Positions 34,041-44,147 of a stretch of DNA of 64,000 bases are shown here, one piece after another. A program made the position numbers and the translations under genes. The DNA comes from Clarkia xantiana subsp. parviflora (taxonomy: Eukaryota > Streptophyta > Magnoliopsida > Myrtales > Onagraceae): contig JAPTYO010000018.1 in the NCBI GenBank assembly GCA_036873135.1, positions 3,906,001-3,970,000 on the forward strand, written 5' to 3'. Position 1 is the stretch's first letter; each line of letters begins with the position of its first letter. Under the pieces are notes generated by a model. That model made no database searches. It was not told the DNA's origin and was given only the letters and a program-made list of their open reading frames with translations.

Positions 34041-36593
34041 ATGGCTGGCAACAGACCGCAGCGTTCAGGCAAGCAGGTGCCGGCCGCCAGCAATCCTCCT
34101 GAGGATGCTGCCCAGCATCAGGATCTGAGAGATGAGGGCGACAGCACTCGCCGGAACGAAGCACCTTCCCCGAATCCGGAGTTGGCCAGGGTAGTGGCAG
34201 AGGCCATGCCCCTACTCATGGAGGCCATGGAGGCCCTCCTAGACCGAAGAGAAGCTGCCAGAAGACAGGCTGATCTACCACCGCTCCCTCCGCGGCGAGA
34301 CAATCCCAGAAGGCAGGGGGACGACAACTTGCCTCCACCTCCTCCATTAAGGGAACAGCCTATTCCCCCCAATCCAGCGCCGGCGGAGAATTTTGTGGTC
34401 GATGGACCGGGGCCAGTACAGCAAAGGACCATTCCCCTGAATGGTCCCCTCACTGCCGATCAGGTGGTGAGAATTGTGGGTATCTGTATGGGAGACCAGA
34501 AGCCCATGATGTCGGAGCTGGGGAGTCAGGAAACCCATCCCTTCGTGCCCAGGCTGATTCATACCTTGGCCCCTCCAGGTTTGGGTATCCCGAAGATAGA
34601 CGAGTACGATGGGGACGCAGACCCGGTTCGCCACGTACAAAAGCACTTGACAGCATGCATGGGCAGGACCCCAGATGAGGATGTTATCTGCGCTCTGTTC
34701 CCAAGCACCCTCGGGGAGAAGGCGATGACGTGGTTCTACAGTCTGCCCACTGGATGTATCACCTGCTGGAAGGATATGCATCAGCGATTCATTGCCCAGT
34801 ATCAAGGACGCCGACGGCTTCTGAAGAGCGTTCGGACCCTGCATGAGGTGGTCCAAAGGCCCGACGAATCGCTGGCCCAATACTATCAGCGTTACACGGC
34901 TGGCATGACTGAGCTGGATGAGGAGATATCGGAGGGCGAGGCCATCCGTACCTTCCTGAAGAACCTTAAACCCCCTTACGGTTCCGACTTACTGCACAGC
35001 ATCGCGGCCAAAAATGTCTGGAACATGGAGGCGCTCCAGGCAAGGGTGAAACAGCAAATCGACGTCCAGGAGTCGAAGATTGCCGCCGGAGAACTGGCTC
35101 CTCCCAAGGGGCACGAAGGAAAACACTTGTTCAAACCATTGGACAACCGGCACAGAAAGGATAACTCCGAGGGTAGTCGGAGTCGAGGACGTTCTGATCG
35201 GAGGGAGGATAAGCGTCCGAACAGGAGGGACAGTCAGAAGGAAGAGTTCACCCCTCTCAACAGGCCTTTGAAAGAGGTCCTAGCGGTGATGGAGAAGCAA
35301 GGCCTCGCTCGTTTCCCCAAGAAGAAGGAAGGAGAAAAATTGGGCTCCCGCACCGACCGTTACTGCCGATTCCATCGGGCCTCCGGTCACGACACTGACC
35401 AATGTCGAGAACTGAAGAAGGAAATAGAGAAGCTTATCCAGAGGGGTAAGTTGAAGGAGTTCGTGGGGGACTCACGCTGCAAGCCCCGTTCACGATCTCG
35501 GTCAAGGTCCAAATCTCGATCGAGGTCCCCCAGGAAGAGGAGGTCTGACGCAGAGCCTTCGGAGGGCCCATCCGGGTCCCGACAAAAGAGGATTATTAAT
35601 GTGATCCATGGAGGGTTCGCTGCAGGAGGAGACACATCATCCTCTCGGGAGCGTTATGCCAACCAAGTGCCAGTCGCAGTGGTTTTGGGAAAAAGATCGC
35701 GGTCGTGGACTCCGAAGGAAAAGATGGAGATCACCTTTTCGGCGAAGGATCTGGAGGGAGTGGAGGCCCCCCACGAGGATGCCCTAGTAGTAACCCTGGA
35801 TGTAGGAGGATTCGAAGTGAAAAGGATCCTCATTGATGGAGGGAGCTCCTCCGACATCCTCTTCTCCGACGCCCTGGAGCAGATGGGGAAGAAGAAGAAA
35901 GATTTGCGGGAGGTTAACTTCCCGATGGTAGGATTTTGTGGCACAACCTCTTATCCGCTAGGGGTTATCACACTGCCCGTGTGGTTCGGCAGTGGCTGGA
36001 AAATGGAGAAGCGAGATGTGGAGTTCGTGGTGGTCGAATCCACAGGAACGTACAATGCAATCATTGGAAGAACCACCATCAACCCTCTGATGGCGGTAGC
36101 CTCGACCGTCCACCAAAAACTGAAGTTCCCGACCGAGAATGGGGTAGGCGAGGTGAAAGGCGACCAGGTGGCGTCGAGACGGTGCTATGTCAACGCCACC
36201 AGGAGATCAAGGAAGGAAGCTATGTCAGTGCTCCAGACAGACACTGACCCTCGAGAGGAGTTTGTGCGTCCCGCCCCCATGGAGGACCTAAAGGAAGTCG
36301 AGATAGATGGACCCGAGAGGAAGGTGAAAATCGGATCTGCCTTATCCGACGAAAGGGCCCAGGAGTTGATTGCACTATTGCAAGAATTTAAGGAGCTGTT
36401 TGCCTGGTCCCCGAGTGATATGCCAGGAATCAGCCGGGACGTGATCGAGCACGAACTGAACATCGACCCTGTGATCAAGCCGATCGCGCAGAAGAGACGT
36501 CCGATGGGGGCAGACAAGAGGATTGCAATCCAGCAGGAGGTTGGCAGGTTGCTCGACGCTGGATTCATTAGGGAGATCCGATTCCAGACGTAG
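34041..36593 (+). CDS. gag-protease and start of RT, element E (850 codons up to TAG)
   Basis: The start ATG at 34041 is the first after the PBS, and its protein (MAGNRPQRSGK) aligns with the starts in B and F. Gag forms the particle that packages element RNA; its domain spans about residues 190-320 (ALFPSTLGEKAMTWFYSL, LAQYYQRYTAGM). A knuckle-like CX2HX4HX4C motif is at about residue 440 (CRFHRASGHDTDQC), where CCHC would be usual. Arg-Ser dipeptides follow (about 482-505). The aspartic protease active site is ILIDGGSSSDIL (about 595-606). The frame runs without a gag-pol shift into the RT N-terminus and stops at TAG after RFQT; B and F have TGG (Trp) there. The next frame continues in phase. 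Confidence 0.93.
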   Translation: MAGNRPQRSGKQVPAASNPPEDAAQHQDLRDEGDSTRRNEAPSPNPELARVVAEAMPLLMEAMEALLDRREAARRQADLPPLPPRRDNPRRQGDDNLPPPPPLREQPIPPNPAPAENFVVDGPGPVQQRTIPLNGPLTADQVVRIVGICMGDQKPMMSELGSQETHPFVPRLIHTLAPPGLGIPKIDEYDGDADPVRHVQKHLTACMGRTPDEDVICALFPSTLGEKAMTWFYSLPTGCITCWKDMHQRFIAQYQGRRRLLKSVRTLHEVVQRPDESLAQYYQRYTAGMTELDEEISEGEAIRTFLKNLKPPYGSDLLHSIAAKNVWNMEALQARVKQQIDVQESKIAAGELAPPKGHEGKHLFKPLDNRHRKDNSEGSRSRGRSDRREDKRPNRRDSQKEEFTPLNRPLKEVLAVMEKQGLARFPKKKEGEKLGSRTDRYCRFHRASGHDTDQCRELKKEIEKLIQRGKLKEFVGDSRCKPRSRSRSRSKSRSRSPRKRRSDAEPSEGPSGSRQKRIINVIHGGFAAGGDTSSSRERYANQVPVAVVLGKRSRSWTPKEKMEITFSAKDLEGVEAPHEDALVVTLDVGGFEVKRILIDGGSSSDILFSDALEQMGKKKKDLREVNFPMVGFCGTTSYPLGVITLPVWFGSGWKMEKRDVEFVVVESTGTYNAIIGRTTINPLMAVASTVHQKLKFPTENGVGEVKGDQVASRRCYVNATRRSRKEAMSVLQTDTDPREEFVRPAPMEDLKEVEIDGPERKVKIGSALSDERAQELIALLQEFKELFAWSPSDMPGISRDVIEHELNIDPVIKPIAQKRRPMGADKRIAIQQEVGRLLDAGFIREIRFQT

Positions 36594-39500
36594 GTAGCCA
36601 ACCCAGTGCTGGTAAGAAAGAGCAACGGGAAGTGGCGGATGTGTGTCGACTTCCGCGACCTGAACAAGGCCTGTCCGAAGGACTGTTATCCGCTCCCGCG
36701 GATCGATCAGCTAGTGGATGCTACATCGGGGCATGAGTTGCTGAGCTTTATGGATGCTTATTCTGGTTATAACCAGATAAAAATGGCGAAGAAGGATGCC
36801 CAACACACCGCCTTCTACGCTGACAGCGAAGTCTTCCAGTACGATGTCATGCCTTTCGGCCTGGTAAATGCGGGGGCGACCTATCAGAGAATGGTGAACA
36901 AGCTGTTCGGGGATATGATCGGAGACACCATGGAAGCTTATGTAGATGACATGTTGGTGAAATCTCGACGAGCATCGGACCATGTCGGTAATTTGGCTAT
37001 GGCCTTCGAGAGGATGAAGCTCCACCAGGTCCGTCTGAATCCAGCTAAATGCGCTTTCGGAGTCCATTCTGGGAAGTTCTTAGGCTTCATGGTGAGCCAG
37101 AGGGGGATCGAGGTGAATCCCGAGAAACTGAGGGCGATAGAAGAGATGCAGTCCCCGACCAACCATAGGGAGGTGCAAGTGTTGAACGGTCGACTGGCTT
37201 CCATGAATCGCTTCTTATCCAAGGCCAGTGACCGATCGATGCCATTTTTCAAGGTGTTAAGGGCCAACCGACAGTTCGAATGGACTACTGAATGTGAAAA
37301 GGCGTTCCAAGCACTCAAACAACATCTCCGCGACCTCCCGCCACTGGCAAAGCCAGCTCCAGGCGAGCCACTCTATCTTTATTTGGCCATTTCTGCATTT
37401 GCAATAAGCTCTGTTCTAGTTAAAGCTGTCAAAGACAATCAGATTCCTGTCTATTATGTAAGCAAGGCGTTTGCCAAGAGTGAAATGAATTATCCTCCGA
37501 TTGAGAAGTATCTCTTTGCGTTGATTATTACTGCTCGAAAGTTACGGCCCTACTTCCATGCGCATGAAATTACGGTGTTGACTGATCAGCCATTGAAACA
37601 CTTCTTGAACCGACCCGACGCGTCGGGGAGACTAGTAAAGTGGGCCGTGGAACTTAGCGAGTTTCGAATTCATTTCGCTCCAAGAACAGCTATCAAAGGG
37701 CAGGCATTGGCCGACTTTATAGTTGAATCTACTATTCCCGATCCTGAAGCAACGGAAACAGTAGAGGGGGCAACCACCGGGAAGACTGACGAGGTCCCGA
37801 TAGAAAGACAGTTGGAACAGCCAAATAAGAAGAACACCTGGGAGTTGTACACAGATGGCTCCTCAAGCTCAGACGGATCGGGTGCAGGGTTCGTATTGAT
37901 TCCACCAGGTGGGGAGGAGCCGCTTCGATATGCATTGGCCCTGACATTTAAAGCCACCAATAACGAGGCAGAGTATGAAGCTCTTATAACAGGGTTGAAG
38001 ATCGCTAAGGGCACTGGAATCGAACATTTGAGGGTGAAGTGTGATGCAAGCCTAATTGTAAACCAGATTCGGGGACAGTATGGAGCAAAAAATCCAATCA
38101 TGAAGAAATACCTTCAGGAGGCTCAAACATTAAAGGAGAGCTTCAAAAGCTTTGATATAGAGGCAATCCCAAGAGAAAAGAATGTGGAGGCCGATGCCTT
38201 GAGCAAATTTGCCTTGGGGGCACCTTTGGAGGAGACTCGGAGGGTACACTTCTTGGAAAGGGTGATTCTGTCGACGACCGATCCATCGGAAGTATGCACT
38301 ATCGGGACAGGGTCAGAAGAGGAGCCCACGTGGATGACCCCGATAATTGCGTACCTAACTACGGGGGCACTGCCTGAAGACAAAGTGGCAGCAGAACGAC
38401 TGCGACGAATGTCAATTAACTACGCGATGGTGGATAACCAGTTGTACAAGAAGGGTTTACTCTCGACACCTTTCCTGAAATGCGTAGCAGAACCTGACAC
38501 GACCCGAATTCTGAGAGAACTGCATGAAGGAGTCGCAGCCTGTCACGAAGGCGCCCGATCCATCCTGAGAAAGGCGTTGAACTTGGGATACTATTGGCCT
38601 ACGATGAATAAGGAGGCAACGGCACTTGTTCGATCCTGTGACGCGTGTCAGAGATACGCCTCGAATATCACAGCCCCCGCTGCTGATTTGACGCCCATTG
38701 GGAGTGCTTGGCCCTTCGCACAGTGGGGCATTGACCTGGTGGGACCCCTTCCGAAAGCAAAGAGCCAGTGCACACATCTGCTGGTCGCGATTGATTACTT
38801 CTCGAAGTGGATCGAGGCTAAGCCCTTAGCCAAGACAACAGCGGGACATATCATTAAGTTCCTCCAAACCCGAATTTTGTCAAGATATGGGGTGCCAAAG
38901 GTGATCATCAGTGACAACGGTCCTCCGTTTAACGGGGCCCAGTTGGAGAGGTTCCTAGATGAGTTTAACATCGAGCATCGGACAGCATCCGTTCGTCACG
39001 CCCAGACCAATGGGCAGGTGGAGGCTGCCAACAAAATCGTGATGGAGGGCTTGAAGAAGAGGGTCTACGCTTTGGACGGAAAATGGCTAGACGAGCTGGA
39101 GAACGTGTTATGGGCGGTCCGAACGACACCCAAGCGGTCAACAGGTGAAACCCCGTTTGCACTTGTTTATGGGACGGAGGCGGTCGCTCCTGTGGAAATC
39201 GCTGTGGCGTCCCATCGAACCAGAAGCTATGAGCCCTCGACGAGTCCAGGAAAAGCCAAGATAGGACCTTTGACGAATGACGAAACCAGGCGCCTGGAGT
39301 TATCCTTGTTAGAGGAAAAACGGCTAGAGGCCGACATAACACAAGCTCGGATGCGTCTGGCGACGGCCAGGTACTATAACCGGAAGGTCAGGTCGCGACA
39401 GTTCTATGCGGGGGAGCTGGTCCTACGTCGGAATGAGTTCGCTCTCCAGGATCGGATCAACAAGCTGTCTCCGAAATGGGAAGGGCCTTACAAGATCGTA

Positions 39501-39599
39501 GGCATGCCGGCCTCAAATGCTTACAAGTTAGAAGACCTCGACGGCAAAGTATTACGAAACACCTTTAGTGGCGAACATCTGAAGAAATGTCATGTTTGA
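36594..39599 (+). CDS. RT-RNase H-second RNase H-integrase of element E
   Basis: The same phase as gag continues after the TAG with VANPVLVRKSNGKW. RT copies element RNA into DNA: CVDFRDLNKACPKD, and the catalytic YVDD at about 36939. The Ty3-type RNase H lies at about 37250-37700. A second RNase H follows with YTDGSSSSDGSGAGF (about 37848) and EADALSKFAL, the arrangement typical of the Tat lineage. Integrase has an HHCC finger (about 38515-38655, CDACQ) and a catalytic core with Asp at about 38732, Asp in SDNGPPFNG at about 38912 and Glu in NGQVEAANK at about 39020. It ends GEHLKKCHV. There are no further stops over about 1000 codons. Expression needs suppression or repair of the upstream TAG, or a relative acting in trans. 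Confidence 0.93.
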   Translation, partial: VANPVLVRKSNGKWRMCVDFRDLNKACPKDCYPLPRIDQLVDATSGHELLSFMDAYSGYNQIKMAKKDAQHTAFYADSEVFQYDVMPFGLVNAGATYQRMVNKLFGDMIGDTMEAYVDDMLVKSRRASDHVGNLAMAFERMKLHQVRLNPAKCAFGVHSGKFLGFMVSQRGIEVNPEKLRAIEEMQSPTNHREVQVLNGRLASMNRFLSKASDRSMPFFKVLRANRQFEWTTECEKAFQALKQHLRDLPPLAKPAPGEPLYLYLAISAFAISSVLVKAVKDNQIPVYYVSKAFAKSEMNYPPIEKYLFALIITARKLRPYFHAHEITVLTDQPLKHFLNRPDASGRLVKWAVELSEFRIHFAPRTAIKGQALADFIVESTIPDPEATETVEGATTGKTDEVPIERQLEQPNKKNTWELYTDGSSSSDGSGAGFVLIPPGGEEPLRYALALTFKATNNEAEYEALITGLKIAKGTGIEHLRVKCDASLIVNQIRGQYGAKNPIMKKYLQEAQTLKESFKSFDIEAIPREKNVEADALSKFALGAPLEETRRVHFLERVILSTTDPSEVCTIGTGSEEEPTWMTPIIAYLTTGALPEDKVAAERLRRMSINYAMVDNQLYKKGLLSTPFLKCVAEPDTTRILRELHEGVAACHEGARSILRKALNLGYYWPTMNKEATALVRSCDACQRYASNITAPAADLTPIGSAWPFAQWGIDLVGPLPKAKSQCTHLLVAIDYFSKWIEAKPLAKTTAGHIIKFLQTRILSRYGVPKVIISDNGPPFNGAQLERFLDEFNIEHRTASVRHAQTNGQVEAANKIVMEGLKKRVYALDGKWLDELENVLWAVRTTPKRSTGETPFALVYGTEAVAPVEIAVASHRTRSYEPSTSPGKAKIGPLTNDETRRLELSLLEEKRLEADITQARMRLATARYYNRKVRSRQFYAGELVLRRNEFALQDRINKLSPKWEGPYKIVGMPASNAYKLEDLDGKVLRNTFSGEHLKKCHV

Positions 39600-39699
39600 C
39601 GAATAAGTCGTCCGTAGAGGCGCAACGATGTAATCAAGTCGCCCTGAGTGGTGCATATCATGTTAAAGACATCAATCAATAAAGAGGTTACTTCTGATC

Positions 39700-40075
39700 A
39701 AAGTGTTCCTAAGTTATCCTTAAGTTATTAAGGTTCGATTAAAAAGCGTCATTGGACGTCCGAAAAAGTCCTTAAGTTATTAAGGTTCCATTAAAAGCGT
39801 CATTGGACGTCCGAAAAATCCTTAAATTACTAAGGTTCGATTAAAAAGCGTCATTGGACGTCCGAAAAAATCCTTAAGTTATTAAGGTTCGATTAAAAAG
39901 CGTCATTGGACGTCCGAAAAAATCCTTAAGTTATTAAGGTTCGATTTAAAAGCGTCATTGGACGTCCGAAAAAATCCTTAAGTTTTTAAGGTTCCATTAA
40001 AAGCGTCATTGGACGTCCAAAAAATCTTAAGTTTTTAAGGTTCGATTTCAAAGCGTCGTAGGACGACGGAAAGCC
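39700..40075. repeat. 51-bp tandem array of element E
   Basis: About seven copies of a 50-52-bp unit containing TTAAGTTATTAAGGTTCGAT and AAAGCGTCATTGGACGTCCG. It lies between the integrase stop (39599) and the aORF stop (40200). The unit is unrelated to the arrays in A, B/F and H. Confidence 0.93.
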
Positions 40076-40199
40076 TTAGGATCCGATAGAAGAGTTACGA
40101 AGAACATAACCGGAAAAGAAAACATCCATAAAAGGCTCGAAGGCCCAAAAGGTTCGGTACAAAAGAGATAATAAGGAAGAGGTACAAGAACTTAAGATT

Positions 40200-42945
40200 T
40201 TAAATTCCAGGGGCTGAATCTTCGGAAGGCTTTGGAGGGACAGACTCGTCGGCGTCTTCAGAGGAGCTTTCGGAAGGGAGGTTGAGATACGTTTCTGCGG
40301 CTGGACCAAGAGTCTTAGACTTTCTCAAGTCGATGGAGTCCCCATAAGTCTCATTAAGCTCCTCAACAATATCGAGGATGGCATTCTGCAGATCCTCTTG
40401 ACAATGTTTCGCCGCATCCTCCTTGAAGTCCTCCGAGCTTCGGTACTCCTCGCGGCCTTGGACCTTCGCGTTTGTTAATTGGGCGGAGTGATCCGCCCTC
40501 GCCTCTTCTAGCTCCGCCCTCGCCTCTTCTAGCTCCGCCCTCGCCTCTTCTAGCGCCGCGACGGCCCTCTGCTTCTCGAGCTTCAGCCGCTCCGCAGTCT
40601 CCTGCAACGCCGCCTTCTCGAAAGCAAACTGGCCTCGATCCGCCATGGCCGCCTGCTGCTCCCGCTTGAGCGAGCTCTCAAGACTTAGAATCTGCCGCTG
40701 TTGGGATTGAGCCTCTTGAGTGAGCTTGGCTCGGAGCTCCTCAGCCCGCCTTTCGCCCTCCTCCGCTCGGAGCCTTGACGCCTCGGAGGCAGCTAGGTCC
40801 TCCTGGAGCTTGGTCAGGCTCTCGAGGTTGGAGTTGGCCCGCTCTCGCTCCAACGCCTCCCGCAAAGACAGGATGTAGCCGAAGCAACGATCCTGGTCCG
40901 CGATTTCCTGAAAAGAAAATGTAGCTTAGTACTCAAAAATCGGAACGCCCCCAGATGAACAAAAGAAAGATTCACTTACCTCTATCCGACGGATAGCCAT
41001 CTGCCGGATGTCAGCATCGATGTCTTCCCCTTCCAGAGAAAGGGGACGCCTCAAAGAGGGCGGGACCGAGCCCGACACCAAATGCAAGGCCAGGTTCTTC
41101 TCCTGGCACCCCCGATGCAGAGGAATTCCCTGAAGGGACTCCACCGGTCTCCAAGGCTCGGAGCCCTGGTCCGAAGAGAAGGCCCGATAGTAGTCCCCGT
41201 CCAAGGGGAACGGAGGTACTACCAGGTGAGGCTCCTCAGCTTCCTCACTCACTCGAGCTTCGGGGGTCACACCCCTAACTGGCGAGGATGGTGGAGCAGA
41301 AGATGATGGCGGCGTGGTAGGAAGTGGAGATGCCTTCCCACCAGATGACTTCACGGGAGTCAACCTTGATTTCCCTCGGAGGATGAGGCCTTCCTCCTCA
41401 GCTCGACCATCGGAAGGGGAGTCCTCCAAGCTGGTCACCCGACCGAATTCGCCCCGGTCTTCCGTCGGGGCATCCTCCACCACCGGCTCCGCCGCAGGCG
41501 CAGAGTCCGAGCCAGCTGCAGCAGGGGCGGCGTCCGCAGGACCTGCAGCGGGGCGAATAAGTCGAGGGATTAATTTGATATCAGTGTGCCAGATTAAACA
41601 ACGCTCCATAAATCTTTCTTTGCCGAAAAAGTCATAATAGCCCGCCTCGAGAACATGTGGAGTTTCCCCTCGAAGGATATTCCGGACATCCCTAATTCGT
41701 CCTTCCATATCGGAGGCTTGAAGATCCTGAGGTACTAACTCCCTATATCTTTTAATAGCACGAAAGACTTCCTTACCTTCTTTTTCGGAGCGGACGTTGA
41801 AGGCGGACCGGACCACATCCACATTAGTCCGCCCCTCGGAGGTGGGGGCCTCAGAGGTCTTTGCCTTCTTCTTGGACGGCCCCGAAGGGGCAGAAGTCTT
41901 TCGGTGGGAAGGCTTCTTCTTGCGCTTCAGTGAGTGGGAGGCATCGGTATCCTCCTGAAACAGACGGACGGTCAGCGATGTTCGAGGGGCTGTAAGCAGT
42001 GAAAAAGAAACAATTAGAAGATTACCCAGAGAATTACATTGGAAACACCGTCACGAACTTTTCCCCCGGCCATGGGATCGATCAGCATAATCCCAATCTT
42101 GACCCGCTGTTGGTCAGTGACAGAAGTGGCCTCGAAGGGCTGGTAACCCTTCTCCCAGCGACGAGCCTGGATAAGCATCAAGGCTCTCCGGGTCTGTTCT
42201 GACCACGAACGGAAAGACACGGGAGGATCAGCCTCCACGATGGTCCTCGGCCACTCAATGGGACCAGGCTGGATGAAGAAATATTGCTCCTTCCAATTAG
42301 CATTATCGTTCCCTTTGTCGGAGATGATGGCCCGCTCCTTGCAGATCTTCCAGGACACCCTCCTGTCCCAACCCATCTCCTTGTACTGCTCGTCGGTCCC
42401 CTCAGGTTGACGGGGAGAAAAGGAGCAGATCCCATCCTTGTTGCAAGTCATCTTATAGAGGACCCGCCAAAGCTCCAGGCTATAACTCCAGTCTTCTGCG
42501 TTGATGTCGCACCACACCTGGAAGGCAATCCACGTACGAATCGCATGGGGGGAGAAGGTCGTAGGGTAGGTTTTGTAGTGATTGCACAACTCTACCCAGC
42601 TTGGACAAAAAGGGAGTCGAATCCCCGCACGAATTTGCCCCGGAGAAATGAACACTTCGTCTCCTTTGGGGAGTGTAACTTGAGTGTTGCGAGAATTGAA
42701 CTGGGATTCCTCGTAGGGATAACGAGCCCCAAAGGAAGACTCAAAGATGCCACATTCGTTACAAGCCCTCTCATAATTAATAGGCGCGAGGGAGTTCTTC
42801 AAGTACTTGAAGACGAAGGGTGGTCCAGCAGTAGCAGATCCCTCGGCTAAAAATCGTCGAGGGAGGAGGAAGGGGAAAATTGAAACCTAGGAAGATCGAA
42901 GATGAAAAGGAAAGGAACAATAAGGAGAAGAATCTTACCAGACAT
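40200..42945 (-). CDS. Antisense four-exon ORF (aORF) of element E
   Basis: Inferred exons on the minus strand are 42939-42945 (ATGTCTG|GTAAG), 42026-42847, 40980-41954 and 40200-40907, all with GT/AG borders. Exons 2-4 are open and join in phase 0, giving about 830 codons. Exon 2 has the Transposase_28-like core (AGIRLPFCPSWVELCNHYK, FSPHAIRTWIAFQVWC). Exon 3 has ILRGETPHVLEAGYY and a Ser/Pro/Ala-rich linker. Exon 4 is coiled coil with three ELEEARA-type repeats and an acidic tail. Exon 1 to exon 2 is off by one base: a run of four G at 42840-42843 (minus) where three would keep the frame. Either this is a fresh indel or the first exon differs. The gene converges on gag-pol. Function unknown. 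Confidence 0.72.
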
Positions 42946-43091
42946 AGTGACTGAGTCCTGATCGGAGAAGTCTGAAGTGCCTGAAACACTGGTAAAAACT
43001 CGAATCGCCGGTGAAAACTTGAAATCTGGAAAATCACAGCTCTTGGGATCGCAAAGAGGAGGAAGTAAAAGAAAAGTAAAACAGTGCTTGG

Positions 43092-43296
43092 GGCTAGGGT
43101 TTTATAAGAGAAAAGGAAACTGAAGGGGTGGAAAATCTGAGCCACAGAATTCGAAACGATTCAATCACGATCGTCCAAGGGGAAACGTGCCAATTCGGAG
43201 AATAGGAACGGTTTTAATCTGAACCGTCAGAACACATGAGACAGATAAGACAAAAGTAATGACGCATTGAAACGGCTGAAAAGTGCTTTTTCAACA
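43092..43296 (-). promoter_or_regulatory. Promoter of E's antisense ORF (TATA plus telobox)
   Basis: On the minus strand TATAAAACCCTAGCC occupies 43106-43092, 161 bp before the ATG. It is identical to 10260-10274 in B. Shared upstream boxes are ACGGTTCAGATTAAAA (43212-43230) and the AAAAGCACTTTTCAGCCGTTTCA region (about 43267-43290). All lie in internal DNA between aORF and PPT, not in the LTR, so this would be an element-internal antisense promoter. Confidence 0.7.
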
Positions 43297-43484
43297 GGCA
43301 GGCGTGCAGAGCCCAAAACGTTCCCTCACCTCCTATCAGCATTTAATGCTGATCTTTTCAAAAAACCCCTTCGAATCCAAACAGGATCCCAGAAGATCTT
43401 GAAAAGATCCAAGACAAAGGCCTCCGACGGAGATGCGGAAGAGTCCGATGTTGGAAGACGCGATGCACTATAAGTCCCTCACGT

Positions 43485-43496
43485 CTTGGGGGCAAA
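43485..43496 (+). other. Polypurine tract of element E
   Basis: CTTGGGGGCAAA adjacent to the 3' LTR, preceded by GTTGGAAGACGCGATG and AAGTCCCTCA shared with B and F. Confidence 0.92.
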
Positions 43497-44147
43497 TGAT
43501 GGGCCCTGGCGAAGGCCGTTAGGCCCCTTAACGATTGGCTAACGGCGACTAGGCCTAGTGGGCTAGGAGCTGGGCTGCTGGAAGGCTAAGGGCTCCGACG
43601 GAAGGAGGCCCCGATATTGAATGGCCACGAGCAAGTATGGCTCCGACAGGGAAGAGCCCCGAAGATATCGGACCTGGACGTAGTCGGTCCCGATATGGGA
43701 GTTGACACCACTCCCCGACACCGAATCCTCAAACGATGTAACTTGGGAGTCTCCGATAACGATCGAGACTCGCCAGTAAGAGCACAATCCCGGAAATCTC
43801 GCCACGATTATAGTAGTGGTATAATGGGCGAGATATGCGGGATACGAATAACTGTACGAGATACAGGGCAGAATATATGGCGAGATACGTGGGATAGCGG
43901 ATCACAATCCAACCGCCCAATCAGGTAACTGGGATAACCTTTCCTCTATAAAAGGAGGGAAGTTATTCCAGATTAGGGTTACGTTTTCACACATATATTG
44001 ATACTGCTTGTCTGCTCTGTTGACGGCCATACTTTCGTTAAGCATCGGAGAGGGATTCTGGGCCACTGCCCTCTATTCCCCTTCTGCAGGATTGCGAGGA
44101 GCTAAGGAATCCGTCATCGTAACCGGAGCTCCTGCCGTGATCCAACA
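43497..44147 (+). repeat. 3' LTR of element E
   Basis: 651 bp, read as identical to 33322-33972, followed by the TSD TGGCT. TATAAA begins at 43947. Confidence 0.97.

Larger units (their letters stand above)
33322..44147 (+). mobile_element. Element E: nearly intact Tat-type Ty3/gypsy retrotransposon (10.8 kb)
   Basis: Two 651-bp LTRs (33322-33972 and 43497-44147) appear identical on reading, flanked by the TSD TGGCT (33317-33321 and 44148-44152). It is inserted in D. Order: LTR, PBS, gag-pol on the plus strand (34041-39599, one TAG), a 51-bp tandem array, aORF on the minus strand, PPT, LTR. It is the youngest and most complete element here. The single TAG and a one-base phase problem at the aORF start are the only lesions found. 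Confidence 0.96.
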
